This document shows positions 8,194-17,208 of a stretch of 64,000 bases of DNA, in pieces. The notes under the pieces are model-generated. The model was not told the origin of the DNA and ran no database searches. It was given only the letters and a program-made list of their open reading frames with translations. Position 1 is the stretch's first letter. Each line of letters starts with the position of its first letter. A program made the translations under genes and the position numbers. Source of the DNA: Clostridiales bacterium. Lineage in GTDB: Bacteria; Bacillota; Clostridia; Oscillospirales; Acutalibacteraceae. Location: assembly GCA_022799115.1 (NCBI GenBank), contig JAAWNT010000006.1, positions 45,856 to 109,855 on the forward strand. Reading direction: 5' to 3'.

Positions 8194-9492
8194 ATGGGTA
8201 AAAAGGTATCAATTGGAATGGTGATCGCTTTAATCGCGATTACTGCCGCTATTACATTTACACTGAGCTATAATATGGCGATGTCGAAATTCAATGAAAC
8301 GGTGGCAGACGTCAATGAACGCCAACAAATGTATAGCAAGCTGGCCGCCATTGACCAGCGGGTCCGCCAGAATTATCTCGGAGAAATCGACGAGACAAAG
8401 CTGGGGGACGGGATTTGTACCGGTTACATTGCAGGCCTATCCGATTCCAAAGGGCAGTATTTAAGCGCGGAAAAATACAAAGATTATTTGGCGGGTGTAT
8501 CGGAAAATTCTGTGGGAATCGGTGTAGAAACCATTCAGGATGAGGACGGCAATATGGAAGTGGTGACGGTAATTCCGGGTTCCCCTGCGGAGCAAGAGGG
8601 AATTCTCAAGGGAGACGTCATCATCAAGGTAGGAAACAAGGACGTTAAACGTATCGGTTACAGCGATGCAGTGGGTAAGCTGGACGGAACAGTGGGAGCC
8701 AGCCTGGATCTGGAGCTTTTGAGAACCCAGGAGGCCAAAGACGAGGAGGGAGAGCTTCGATCCTCTCTTGTATCGATGAAGATTACGGTGGTAAGACAGG
8801 CCTACGCGTATAAAAACGTCACATCCAAGCTGATTCATCATTCTATCGGCTATATAACTATTTCCCGCTTTACTACTGATACGGTGGCGCACTTCCAGGA
8901 GGAAGTGGAATCTCTGCTGGAACAAGGAGCCACAGGGCTGTTGTTTGACGTGCGCAATTGCCCGGGTGGAGATGTGGAATCTGTGGGAAAAATTTTAGAT
9001 CTTTTACTGCCTGCGGGGAATTTGATCGGAACCGTGGACAAAGAAGGAAAAGAAGAGTTCCAGATTCAGTCCGACTCCAGGGAACTGGACATGCCCATGG
9101 CGGTGCTCGTCAATGACGGGACTTATGGAGCGGCCGAGCTGTTTGCCTCCGCCATCAAGGACTATAAAAAGGACGGCGTGATTGGCGAGACCACTGCGGG
9201 ACACGGAACCCAGGATAAGGTATTTCCGTTATCCGACGGCTCGGCGGTTGTGATCTCTATCGCCAATTATGTCACCATGAATGGGCAGATCTTTACCGAT
9301 ATTGGAATTGAACCCACGAGATCGGTTAAGTTGGATGAGAGTCAGAGAAGTTTGCTTAATCGAAAGATTCTTTCCCAGGACGACGATCCCCAAATTCAGG
9401 CGGGAGTGATCTTTCTCGGCGGAGAACAATCAGAGGGAGATGTGAATTCCAGTCCCAGCGAAGGAGAGGCTTCCTCAAACAACGACCAATGA
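8194..9492 (+). CDS. CtpB-like S41 family protein, predicted catalytically inactive
   Basis: A membrane-anchored (TM about 7-27), extracellular protein with the carboxy-terminal processing protease layout: N-terminal helical part, PDZ domain (about 100-190, around VIPGSPAEQEGILKGDVI) and an S41 core with DVRNCPGGDVES. In active members the nucleophile is the second Ser of SASASE, with Lys 25 residues later and Gln four beyond. Here the aligned segment is TYGAAE...AGHGTQD, so Ser is Gly312, Lys is His337 and Gln is Asp341. The fold is kept but the catalytic triad is gone. The gene ends the ftsEX operon, the same neighbourhood as ctpB in Bacillus subtilis. It may act as a binding or scaffold protein. 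Confidence 0.88.
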   Translation: MGKKVSIGMVIALIAITAAITFTLSYNMAMSKFNETVADVNERQQMYSKLAAIDQRVRQNYLGEIDETKLGDGICTGYIAGLSDSKGQYLSAEKYKDYLAGVSENSVGIGVETIQDEDGNMEVVTVIPGSPAEQEGILKGDVIIKVGNKDVKRIGYSDAVGKLDGTVGASLDLELLRTQEAKDEEGELRSSLVSMKITVVRQAYAYKNVTSKLIHHSIGYITISRFTTDTVAHFQEEVESLLEQGATGLLFDVRNCPGGDVESVGKILDLLLPAGNLIGTVDKEGKEEFQIQSDSRELDMPMAVLVNDGTYGAAELFASAIKDYKKDGVIGETTAGHGTQDKVFPLSDGSAVVISIANYVTMNGQIFTDIGIEPTRSVKLDESQRSLLNRKILSQDDDPQIQAGVIFLGGEQSEGDVNSSPSEGEASSNNDQ

Positions 9493-9525
9493 GAACGCCC
9501 ATCATCTTTTGCATGAATGAAACAG

Positions 9526-9566
9526 AAAAAGGCTGTTGCAGACGAGCTTGCAACAGCCTTTTTGAT
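9526..9566 (+). terminator. Terminator of the ftsEX operon
   Basis: A perfect 15-bp inverted repeat AAAAAGGCTGTTGCA / TGCAACAGCCTTTTT has an 8-nt loop and a built-in T-tract. Confidence 0.92.
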
Positions 9567-9686
9567 TGCAGCGATTGCAGTCGCCTGTTGGAGAAGAATT
9601 ACACATAGAAAATGTGGGTTCTATGCTGTATAAACAGTGACTATGTGGCGCTTCCTTTGCATATAGTTGGAACGGAGGTGTTTGCT

Positions 9687-10520
9687 TTGCCTACGATTTT
9701 CTCAATCACCCAATCCAAAGATCAAGGAATAGTGCGGCGGATTCTGGCAAACCTTTATAGAGGCAAACCCAAATTAACCCGGCAAAGCTTTCAAAGGGGC
9801 GAGATTCGGTATTTAACCTATGAAAAGAGGAAGAAGTCGGTTCCTTGGGAACGTATTTCTCAAATGGCTGGCGAGGATCGCGGATGTCTAATCTGCAACC
9901 GGGAGATTACAGTTCCCGATTGCTTCGGACTGCGACGATTCGAGCCAAATCGATTTGGAGGATGCATGGCTTGCAACGCATTGTTTTCTGTGCTTATCAC
10001 TGCAAAGATTCCGCCAGGAGCTCTCAGGATTGCTTTGTATGATCCATGCGCCCGCTATATGGATACGGCAAAGGCGCTGATGCCCTATTGCTCCCAGCTT
10101 AGGGTGTTGACGGAAGATCTCATCCAATACCGGAAGGCGGCAGAGGAAATTATGGAACGGTGCGGCGGGGTGCTGCTGCTGTCCAATCGTCCCCGGGATA
10201 TCCAGGATAGCCATGTGCTGCTTTCCCCCGGACGCTGGACGATTCCGGTGTCCGGGATGGATAAATCCATTTTATTTGCCGGAGTCGCACCTGGGGCCCC
10301 TTTTCAGGGAATTGCCTTTTGGGAATATCACGTACCGTTACCGGAAGAATATCGGCAGTATTGCCCCATCTCTTTAGAAAATTTCACTTATCTGGCAGCT
10401 CTTTACGAGCTCTGCCATATTGAACCATTGGAACGGTTGATCCCGGACGGCTGCATATGCGGCAGGGAGGTTTATTCTCTTATAAGATTGGCGTCCTTGC
10501 TGCAAAAAGCAGTCAAATAA
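9687..10520 (+). CDS. Conserved-looking hypothetical protein, cysteine-rich
   Basis: I do not recognise this protein. With the TTG start at 9687, preceded by CGGAGGTG at 9673-9680, it has 277 residues and begins MPTIFSITQSKDQGIVRRI. The frame is open further upstream to an ATG at 9612 that lacks a ribosome site. It has no signal peptide or clear membrane helix. Cysteines include CLICNREITVPDCFG and GGCMACNAL near the middle and CICG near the C-terminus, which could bind metal. The middle (about 115-190) has an alternating pattern (RIALYDPCARYMD...GGVLLLSNRP) suggesting a Rossmann-like fold. It lies between the ftsEX operon and greA, with a terminator before it. Confidence 0.7.
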   Translation: MPTIFSITQSKDQGIVRRILANLYRGKPKLTRQSFQRGEIRYLTYEKRKKSVPWERISQMAGEDRGCLICNREITVPDCFGLRRFEPNRFGGCMACNALFSVLITAKIPPGALRIALYDPCARYMDTAKALMPYCSQLRVLTEDLIQYRKAAEEIMERCGGVLLLSNRPRDIQDSHVLLSPGRWTIPVSGMDKSILFAGVAPGAPFQGIAFWEYHVPLPEEYRQYCPISLENFTYLAALYELCHIEPLERLIPDGCICGREVYSLIRLASLLQKAVK

Positions 10521-10525
10521 GCCGC

Positions 10526-10554
10526 TTGACAGAGCGGCCTATGTTGTCTATAAT
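10526..10554 (+). promoter_or_regulatory. Consensus SigA promoter for greA
   Basis: TTGACA at 10526-10531 and TATAAT at 10549-10554 have the ideal 17-bp spacing, a perfect match to the consensus. The -35 box sits inside the inverted repeat GCCGC-N8-GCGGC (10521-10538), which could be an operator or part of the upstream gene's 3' end. Confidence 0.85.
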
Positions 10555-10664
10555 ACTAGTATTGTCCAAAAATATCATCCAAGGGGAAAGCGGCCTCATG
10601 ACAGGAAACCTAGAAAATACCGGCCGTTTGCAACCCAGATATGCTGAAAGGTGGCAGCCCATAC

Positions 10665-11138
10665 ATGGTAAAACAGGTTTTGCTGACAGATGAAGGCCTT
10701 CGGAATCTTGAACAAGAGCTTGAATATTTAAAAACAGTAAAACGCAAGGAAATCGCGGAGAAAATAAAGGTAGCCCTATCCTTTGGAGACCTCTCGGAAA
10801 ACAGTGAGTATGACGAGGCCAAAAATGATCAGGCAATCACCGAAGCCCGGATTGCCGACATCGAGAGTATGCTGAAAAATGTCAAGATCATTGATGAGAG
10901 TGAGCTTACCACGGAAGTGATTCATATAGGCTCTAAAATTAAGGTCAACGATGTGGAGTTTGACGAAGTGTGCGATTATCAGATTGTCGGATCCAATGAG
11001 GCGGATCCTGCCAATGGCAGAATTTCCGATGAATCGCCGGTAGGAAAAGGCTTGCTGGGGCATAAGGTTGGCGATCGAGTTGAAATTGAAACTCCCGCCG
11101 GTACGATGGTATATGAGGTAATGGAAATCTCTAAGTAA
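10665..11138 (+). CDS. greA: Transcription elongation factor GreA
   Basis: GreA enters the secondary channel of RNA polymerase and stimulates cleavage of backtracked RNA. The ATG at 10665 ([11 protein letters not shown]) gives 157 residues, the usual length, with AAAGGTGG upstream. The N-terminal coiled coil ends in the acidic tip loop [14 protein letters not shown], which holds the Asp/Glu pair needed for cleavage. The C-terminal FKBP-like domain includes [20 protein letters not shown]. It is followed by its own terminator and then lysS, an order common in Clostridia. Confidence 0.96.
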   Translation: MVKQVLLTDEGLRNLEQELEYLKTVKRKEIAEKIKVALSFGDLSENSEYDEAKNDQAITEARIADIESMLKNVKIIDESELTTEVIHIGSKIKVNDVEFDEVCDYQIVGSNEADPANGRISDESPVGKGLLGHKVGDRVEIETPAGTMVYEVMEISK

Positions 11139-11143
11139 TGGAT

Positions 11144-11185
11144 ATGCGGGCAGGAGAGTTGTGAGGGTCTTCTGTCCGCATTTTT
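11144..11185 (+). terminator. Intrinsic terminator between greA and lysS
   Basis: A stem ATGCGGGCAGGAGA / TCTTCTGTCCGCAT with a few mismatches is followed by TTTTT. It probably attenuates rather than fully isolates lysS, because no strong promoter is obvious between it and lysS. Confidence 0.75.
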
Positions 11186-11215
11186 ACAGTAGAATTAAAA
11201 GCGGGAGTGGTTAAA

Positions 11216-12718
11216 ATGAGCGAAAAGATAGAAAACAATCAGGTAGAAAATCAGCAGGACTTCAGTGAGTTGCTGCAAATCCGTCGGGACAAGCTGGCAA
11301 ATCTTCAACAGCTTGGAAAAGATCCTTTTGAGATTACGATTTGTAATCCGGATATCTCTGCGGCCGAAATTCTGGACCGCTTTGAAGAGCTGGACGGAAA
11401 GGATGTATGCATCGCGGGAAGAATTATGAGCTGGCGCGATATGGGAAAAGCCAGCTTTATGGATATTCATGACCGCACAGGCCGGATGCAGGTCTACCTG
11501 CGCATCAACGATCTGGGCGAAGAGGTATACAAGGGCTTTGACCTTTGGGATATTGGCGATATCGCCTGTGTTAAGGGGTTTGTTTTCCGTACCCGCAGAG
11601 GGGAAATTTCGGTGCATGCAAAGGAAGTGCAGCTGCTGAGCAAATCCCTGTTGCCGCTTCCGGACAAGTTCCATGGCCTGACCAATACCGACCTTCGGTA
11701 TCGTCAGCGTTATGTAGATTTGATTGTCAATCCCGAAGTGAAGGACACCTTTGTCAAGCGCAGCGCAATTATTAAGTCTATTCGGAAGTACCTGGACGAT
11801 CAGGGTTTCATCGAGGTGGAAACCCCGATTCTCAATACTATACCAGGCGGCGCGGCGGCCCGGCCCTTTATTACCCATCACAATACCTTGGACATTGATT
11901 TGTACCTGCGCATTGCGCCGGAGCTGTATCTTAAGAGACTGATCGTAGGCGGTATGGAAAAGGTATATGAGATTGGTCGTTTGTTCCGCAACGAGGGCAT
12001 GGACGTTAAACATAACCCTGAATTTACCACGATTGAGCTTTATCAGGCTTACACAGATTATCGCGGTATGATGGAGCTTACGGAAAATCTCATTAACAAC
12101 GCCGCGAAAGAGGTATGCGGTACTGAAAAAGTAACCTATCAAGGGGAAGAGATCGATCTTTCTTTGCCTTTCCAGAGAATGACCATGCTGGATGCGGTTA
12201 AGCAGTATACAGGTGTGGATTTCGGAGCCTTTATCGGGGATACCGAAAAAGCGGTGGAGATCGCCAAGCAGATGGGGCTGCCTATCAAGAAAACCGACAC
12301 GTGGGGAGATATTCTCAACTTAGCCTTTGAGGAAAAGGTGGAGGAACACCTGGTGCAGCCGACCTTTATTTACGATTATCCGGTGGAGGTATCTCCGCTT
12401 ACCAAACGGAAAAAGGATTGCCCCGAGCTGGTGGAGCGATTTGAGCTGTTTGCTACCCGCAGAGAGTTTGCCAATGCCTATTCCGAGCTCAATGATCCCA
12501 TTGATCAAAGACAACGCTTCCAGCGGCAAATGGAGCTGCGTGAAGCAGGCGACGACGAAGCCAACATGCTGGACGAGGACTTCCTCACCGCGCTGGAATA
12601 TGGCATGGCGCCCACCGGGGGAATGGGGATGGGTATTGACCGACTGGCGATGCTTTTGACAGACAGCGCGTCCATCCGTGATGTTTTGCTGTTCCCGACG
12701 ATGAAACCGAAGGAGTGA
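11216..12718 (+). CDS. lysS: Lysyl-tRNA synthetase, class II
   Basis: This enzyme charges tRNA-Lys. The 500-residue protein has an N-terminal OB-fold anticodon-binding domain (about 60-170) and a class II catalytic core: [11 protein letters not shown], motif 2 [15 protein letters not shown] and motif 3 [13 protein letters not shown]. The ATG at 11216 is preferred over a GTG at 11207, because GGGAG at 11203-11207 is well spaced from 11216 and overlaps the GTG. No T-box leader is seen. The next gene starts 8 bp after the stop. Confidence 0.97.
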   Translation: MSEKIENNQVENQQDFSELLQIRRDKLANLQQLGKDPFEITICNPDISAAEILDRFEELDGKDVCIAGRIMSWRDMGKASFMDIHDRTGRMQVYLRINDLGEEVYKGFDLWDIGDIACVKGFVFRTRRGEISVHAKEVQLLSKSLLPLPDKFHGLTNTDLRYRQRYVDLIVNPEVKDTFVKRSAIIKSIRKYLDDQGFIEVETPILNTIPGGAAARPFITHHNTLDIDLYLRIAPELYLKRLIVGGMEKVYEIGRLFRNEGMDVKHNPEFTTIELYQAYTDYRGMMELTENLINNAAKEVCGTEKVTYQGEEIDLSLPFQRMTMLDAVKQYTGVDFGAFIGDTEKAVEIAKQMGLPIKKTDTWGDILNLAFEEKVEEHLVQPTFIYDYPVEVSPLTKRKKDCPELVERFELFATRREFANAYSELNDPIDQRQRFQRQMELREAGDDEANMLDEDFLTALEYGMAPTGGMGMGIDRLAMLLTDSASIRDVLLFPTMKPKE

Positions 12719-12725
12719 TTCTAAC

Positions 12726-13469
12726 GTGGCACGGGACCGATATCTTTGGAATTCCGGCGAAGACACCATACACGACAAACGCTTAGAGAAAACCATTACT
12801 ACAAAGAAACAGAAGAGGGAGAATTTCTGGTTTTATCACAAGTGGCATGTCATTGTCAGCCTATGCTGCTTGGTGTTGGTTGCGCTGTTCCTTTTTGACA
12901 TGTTTAACAAGGAAGTGGCCGACTATGAAATCGCGATTTTGACTCAAACAGCCACCTTTGACGAGGATCGGGCTAAGATTAAAGCCACTGCGGAGTCGGT
13001 AGCGGAGGATCTCAATGGGGACGGCAAGGTATTGGTGACTGTCAATGAATATCTGATTAACGGCAATTCTGAGAAGGATATGGCCTATATTGCCAGATTG
13101 ACCAATGATCTATCCAACTATCAAAGTATGATTTTTATTGTGGATGACAATAACCTCACAAATTACCAGCAGCAAAATCCTGGTCTGTTTGCCTATGCAG
13201 ATGGCGCAACTCCTCCGGAAGATGCCGTGGATTTTGATCAAATCGGCATTCGATGGAAGGATTGTAGTTTGCTCAATTCCATAGATATGAATATGGAGTT
13301 TGATCTGCAAGGCGGTGGGACCCAGAGTGTGGACACGCAAAAGATGTATCAAAATATGAGGGTATGTATTCGCTCAAAGGCGTTTGATGCGGGACAGAAT
13401 CCAGATTTGGAAAAACGATATGGTGCGAATCAAACGCTATATCAAAAATTGACCGGTCAGGATAAGTGA
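12726..13469 (+). CDS. Membrane-anchored hypothetical protein
   Basis: I do not recognise this 247-residue protein. A basic, polar N-terminus of about 35 residues (KTITTKKQKRENFWFYHKWH) precedes one hydrophobic helix (about 39-58), then an extracellular domain of about 185 residues with no obvious motif. The K-K-x-x-W-FYHKWH pattern just before the helix is common in small membrane-anchored Clostridia proteins of unknown role. The GTG start at 12726 lies 8 bp after the lysS stop, so it is probably co-transcribed with lysS. Confidence 0.75.
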   Translation: MARDRYLWNSGEDTIHDKRLEKTITTKKQKRENFWFYHKWHVIVSLCCLVLVALFLFDMFNKEVADYEIAILTQTATFDEDRAKIKATAESVAEDLNGDGKVLVTVNEYLINGNSEKDMAYIARLTNDLSNYQSMIFIVDDNNLTNYQQQNPGLFAYADGATPPEDAVDFDQIGIRWKDCSLLNSIDMNMEFDLQGGGTQSVDTQKMYQNMRVCIRSKAFDAGQNPDLEKRYGANQTLYQKLTGQDK

Positions 13470-13526
13470 ATAAACGGCAATCTTATATAGAATCTTAGAA
13501 AACCATATGAGTTTCCGGATAAGTAA

Positions 13527-13574
13527 TCAAAGAGGCTCCTCATTCAAAAACACTTGAATGAGGAGCCTCTTTGA
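13527..13574. terminator. Bidirectional terminator with a 21-bp perfect stem
   Basis: The sequence at 13527-13547 is the exact reverse complement of 13554-13574, with the loop AAACAC. It lies between convergent genes, and each side supplies a TTT-containing tail, so it can stop transcription from both strands. The stem is unusually long and has no mismatch. Confidence 0.85.
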
Positions 13575-13647
13575 CGTATTACCGCCAATGGATCTATATG
13601 CGATTTGTGATAGATTGTGTTTATTGTGATTGTTATTATACAAATAG

Positions 13648-13884
13648 TTATTGCTTGACGGAATAAAATCCCCAGACGTCAGTTCTGAATTCTCCCGCTA
13701 CAAAAGTGAAGGAGGTATCCCCAAGTTCGGTTTCATAAACCGAAAAGGTAAAAGGCTGCTTGGTTTGAGGATGTAAGACAACCGTACATTTACCGGTTGT
13801 GCGCCATTTACACCGAAATAGATCAATGCCGTCCACACAGAATATGCCATTCAAGCTGCTGCCTAAAAATTTGGTGTGAATCAT
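13648..13884 (-). CDS. Small hypothetical protein
   Basis: With the ATG at 13884, preceded by GGAGGT on the minus strand, this is a 78-residue soluble protein beginning MIHTKFLGSSLNGIFCVDGI. It has no signal peptide or membrane helix. The composition looks like a compact beta-rich domain (GKCTVVLHPQTKQPFTFSVY ... TSFTFVAGEF). A TTG at 13908 is possible but overlaps the preceding gene and the ribosome site. It follows the PAP2 gene closely and is probably co-transcribed. Function unknown. Confidence 0.6.
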   Translation of the reverse strand: MIHTKFLGSSLNGIFCVDGIDLFRCKWRTTGKCTVVLHPQTKQPFTFSVYETELGDTSFTFVAGEFRTDVWGFYSVKQ

Positions 13885-13904
13885 AATTGACACAACCTCC
13901 GTAA

Positions 13905-14462
13905 TCAAACTTGCTTTTCATTGGAAAGAGAGGAAGAAAGATCCTTTTTCTTTTGAATGCGATGATAAATCAGAAGGATCAATGCCGCCACCCCAATCCC
14001 CAAAAATATGCCGGCTAAAATGTCAGTAGGAAAATGAACATAGAGATAGACTCTTGAAACAGCGATCAGAGAAGCCATGATAAACGCCCCAATTCCCCAC
14101 TTTTTGTTTGCCCGGAATAAAATGACCGAAGCGGTAAAGGAGGAAGCCGCGTGCCCTGATGGAAAGGAAAATCCATTGGGGCGGGGAATCAGGATGTCAA
14201 GATTGGGATAAACATTGCAAGGTCTCACGCGTTCCACGATGTTTTTTATGCCGACTTCACCGATCAAAAAGGTGACCAGCAAAGAACATAGCATTAAAAT
14301 TCCATATGAACGGTATTTTTTCTTCCATAGAAGTAATAGGGAGATTGCAATCCAAATCCAGCCCCATTCACCCAGATAGGTAAAAATAATCATAAAAGCG
14401 TTGCTAACCGGATTGTAAAGATGCTGATGGATGAAATCCATCAAGGTAAATTCCCAATTCAT
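13905..14462 (-). CDS. PAP2-family membrane phosphatase
   Basis: An integral membrane phosphatase with several TM helices and the three PAP2 motifs in order: KNIVERVRP, PSGHAASSF (with the proton-donor His) and SRVYLYVHFPTD (with the nucleophile His). Relatives dephosphorylate undecaprenyl pyrophosphate, phosphatidylglycerophosphate or phosphatidate; which one applies here is not clear. The ATG at 14462 (MNWEFTLMDF, 185 residues) has the ribosome site GTGAGAG. An upstream ATG at 14519 lies within the preceding terminator and is unlikely. Confidence 0.88.
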   Translation of the reverse strand: MNWEFTLMDFIHQHLYNPVSNAFMIIFTYLGEWGWIWIAISLLLLWKKKYRSYGILMLCSLLVTFLIGEVGIKNIVERVRPCNVYPNLDILIPRPNGFSFPSGHAASSFTASVILFRANKKWGIGAFIMASLIAVSRVYLYVHFPTDILAGIFLGIGVAALILLIYHRIQKKKDLSSSLSNEKQV

Positions 14463-14504
14463 AAATTCTCTCACTTTTTCTTCTGATATAGGCAAACAAA
14501 ATAA

Positions 14505-14548
14505 GGGCCAATGTCCCATTTTGGGAACATCAGGCCCTTATTATCCAT
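14505..14548 (-). terminator. Terminator of the MoxR-DUF58-transglutaminase operon
   Basis: On the minus strand AATAAGGGCC pairs with GGCCCTTATT, with a second inner stem (TGTTCCCA / TGGGACA). The tail is TTATTTTGTTT. Confidence 0.75.
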
Positions 14549-14585
14549 TCACAGCCTGCTGCTATTTCTTAGCATATCACATTTT

Positions 14586-17171
14586 TTAGCAAAGATTGTG
14601 AATATATTTAAAAATTAAGCGTTCCCAGAAGGAATGGGATTGGTAAATCAAGGAGATGGTCCGAGAGGTAAACTGGGATATATGCTCCAGTTCTTCCGTA
14701 GAAATGGTTTCATCGCTATATCGGGTTTTTAAGACGAGATAGGCAAGAGAAGTCATTTCGTCTTCGTCGATAAAAACATATTTCTGAGAAACCTGTTTGG
14801 CGTATTTCAACAGGGAGATCCCACGATTGGAGAGTCCTTCGTAATCCATCACTGATTGGAAGTATTGAAAGATTTGGTAGGCGTTTCGATTGATATCGTT
14901 GGAATGGAATCTTCGCTCTCTTCCGTGCAGAGTCAGCCGCCTGCGTATGAGTATAATGGCGACTGTAACGCCTATTGTAAACAACAACATAGCAGTTATG
15001 ACAAGGAATAGCTTAAGCTGCGCGTGATCGGCTGTACTGGACTCAGGAACATCCGATAGGCTGGAAGGGGAAGCGGATGAACCAGATACCGGGGAGGAAG
15101 ATTGCTCGGAGGAAGAGCTGAAGGAGGAAACGGGCAATGGATAGGAGGAAGGTGACTTGGATGGAACGGCGCCTTCGATCCATTCACCATTCTCTCCGGT
15201 AAGATTGATTTGATTGAGACCGGAATATCCAGGTGTGGTTTCAAAGGGAATCCAACCCACGCCGTTTTGATAAACCTCCACCCACGCGTGGGCGTTGGTG
15301 TCTTCGATGGTATATTCGTAGTCATACGTTCCGGAAGAAGCGCTTTGAATATCCGACTCGGTGACCACATACCCTTCTACATATCGGGAAGGAATCCCCA
15401 TGGCGCGAAGCAGGATCACCGCCGAGGAGGCGTAATGGGTACAGTAGCCGCGCTTGCTTTCGGTGAGGAAATACTCTACGAAATCCATTCCTTCCGGAGT
15501 GGAACCCGGGGATAAGGTGTAGACGTAGTTTTGCTTCAGAAAATCAGTGACTTGAGAAACGGCGTTTTGAATTATCAGCGCGTTATACTCTTGTGGAACT
15601 GTGGCATTGGGAAGATTATGATCCTGCAAAAAGCGTTGAGCGAATTCTCGGGTTTCCTCAGAAAGATAAGTGTATTCCCAATAAACATAAGAGCGGTAAG
15701 CGCTTTCCTGTTGTTTATATAGGGATTTATTCTCAGTATCGTCTCTAAGATCATCGAAATAGCCGTAGGAACCTTCATCTTTGGTATTAAAACTAATATA
15801 AAATTGGTTTTCTTGTGGAGTGAAAAAGTGAAACGTATAGGAATTGTCGGAGAAACCGGCGATGGGACGAAGGTCCAGATCAAGATATGAATTCATATAA
15901 TAACCATACACGTTAAGATCCTGAATGCTGTAAGGGGTATAGAAATAATCTTTCGTCGCATTTATGTATTCAATTTCTCCCGGCCATAAGGAATACTGCC
16001 CATATAAATCGTGCCGGTATATATTGGTAAACTCTGAAATCTGGTACTGAGGAATTTCAAAGGTATTGAAAGCTACCTTCTGCCGGAATTCGTTGGCAGT
16101 GGCTTCGGAATTGATCCATTTGCTGTTTGAGTATTCGCTTCCTACCCAGCCGCGCAGATACATGGGACCGCCGTAATTGGTGCCAATCTTTAAGGTGGGC
16201 ACATGCCGAAAGGAGAGGTTCCCAAGTTTGTTCAGATCGCCGTCGCTAAGACCGCCTACTTGAATGATAGAACCGTTCATATTATGCAGTCCCTGAAGCA
16301 GATTGTACTGTAGCTGACTAATCCGGTCGGATCTTTTATAGTGATCCTTTGGGAAGCAAAGCAACAAAAGCCCTATGCATATTAGCGTACTGAAGATAAT
16401 AATAGCTCCGGTTTTAACCATCATCGGATTGATTCGTTTGGGATCGCTCAATACATAAGAAGAACCGGCGCATTGTTTCGAATCTGTGAATGCTTTTGTT
16501 TTCTCTTGCTTTCGTCTTCGTGCCTTAAGAGGATACATGGCAAACATGGACATCCAACAGGTAATTAACATCAGAATTGCAAGATAGGAGGGGATAAGGG
16601 TAATCAATAATCCAAATAATAACGGAAGAGTGGATAATATTACGATTAGAAAGCTGTGACGCTTTCCCACTGCCCAACAGAGAAAGAACGATAAATAGAA
16701 GGAAATAAAGAGAAAAAATAAGGTGGCCACGTAGGAATAATCCGCCGAATGACAGTGCACAACATAGTCGACGATGTGTAGGTTCATCTGCCGGTTGACA
16801 GCGTAGACGATGTAATTGGCTGTTACAATAAATCCGTTTTTAATCTCCTGCCAAAAGAGGAATGCCAGCGGAACGGGCAGAGATAACAGAATGGGGATTA
16901 AAAAGATTTGAGCTTTTTTCCGGGAAAATACCAGCATCCAAATGATGGTACAAGCCAAAAGGAAAATCAATAAAACCGGCATACTATGAGGAATCTTGAA
17001 CATGGTAATAAAGGAATATCCGGCGCCAATGAGTCCCAGCAGGATAATGACCGCTTGGCTAACCATCATTAAAAACATTGATATCCCGCTGGGACGTCGA
17101 TCGGAGACTTGAAAGTCCTGGTTCAAAATGATTCCTTTGGAGGAAAGAGGAGTATTTTTGTGAAAAATCAT
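14586..17171 (-). CDS. Membrane transglutaminase-like protein (TgpA/YebA type)
   Basis: About 861 residues. The N-terminal part has about six TM helices, and a large extracellular region follows. It contains a transglutaminase-like domain with YCTHYASSAVILLRAMGIPS (Cys), DTNAHAWVEVY (His) and FETTPGY (Asp region), the Cys-His-Asp triad. A Ser/Pro-rich linker and one more TM helix lead to a cytoplasmic DUF4129-like tail. The ATG at 17171 is chosen for the CAGGTG site before it. It is the last gene of the MoxR-DUF58-transglutaminase operon, a widespread set with an unresolved role, suspected in protein-complex assembly or envelope function. Confidence 0.9.
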   Translation of the reverse strand: MIFHKNTPLSSKGIILNQDFQVSDRRPSGISMFLMMVSQAVIILLGLIGAGYSFITMFKIPHSMPVLLIFLLACTIIWMLVFSRKKAQIFLIPILLSLPVPLAFLFWQEIKNGFIVTANYIVYAVNRQMNLHIVDYVVHCHSADYSYVATLFFLFISFYLSFFLCWAVGKRHSFLIVILSTLPLLFGLLITLIPSYLAILMLITCWMSMFAMYPLKARRRKQEKTKAFTDSKQCAGSSYVLSDPKRINPMMVKTGAIIIFSTLICIGLLLLCFPKDHYKRSDRISQLQYNLLQGLHNMNGSIIQVGGLSDGDLNKLGNLSFRHVPTLKIGTNYGGPMYLRGWVGSEYSNSKWINSEATANEFRQKVAFNTFEIPQYQISEFTNIYRHDLYGQYSLWPGEIEYINATKDYFYTPYSIQDLNVYGYYMNSYLDLDLRPIAGFSDNSYTFHFFTPQENQFYISFNTKDEGSYGYFDDLRDDTENKSLYKQQESAYRSYVYWEYTYLSEETREFAQRFLQDHNLPNATVPQEYNALIIQNAVSQVTDFLKQNYVYTLSPGSTPEGMDFVEYFLTESKRGYCTHYASSAVILLRAMGIPSRYVEGYVVTESDIQSASSGTYDYEYTIEDTNAHAWVEVYQNGVGWIPFETTPGYSGLNQINLTGENGEWIEGAVPSKSPSSYPLPVSSFSSSSEQSSSPVSGSSASPSSLSDVPESSTADHAQLKLFLVITAMLLFTIGVTVAIILIRRRLTLHGRERRFHSNDINRNAYQIFQYFQSVMDYEGLSNRGISLLKYAKQVSQKYVFIDEDEMTSLAYLVLKTRYSDETISTEELEHISQFTSRTISLIYQSHSFWERLIFKYIHNLC

Positions 17172-17208
17172 AGTTAATATCACCTGAATTCTAATCAAAC
17201 AGCTTTTA

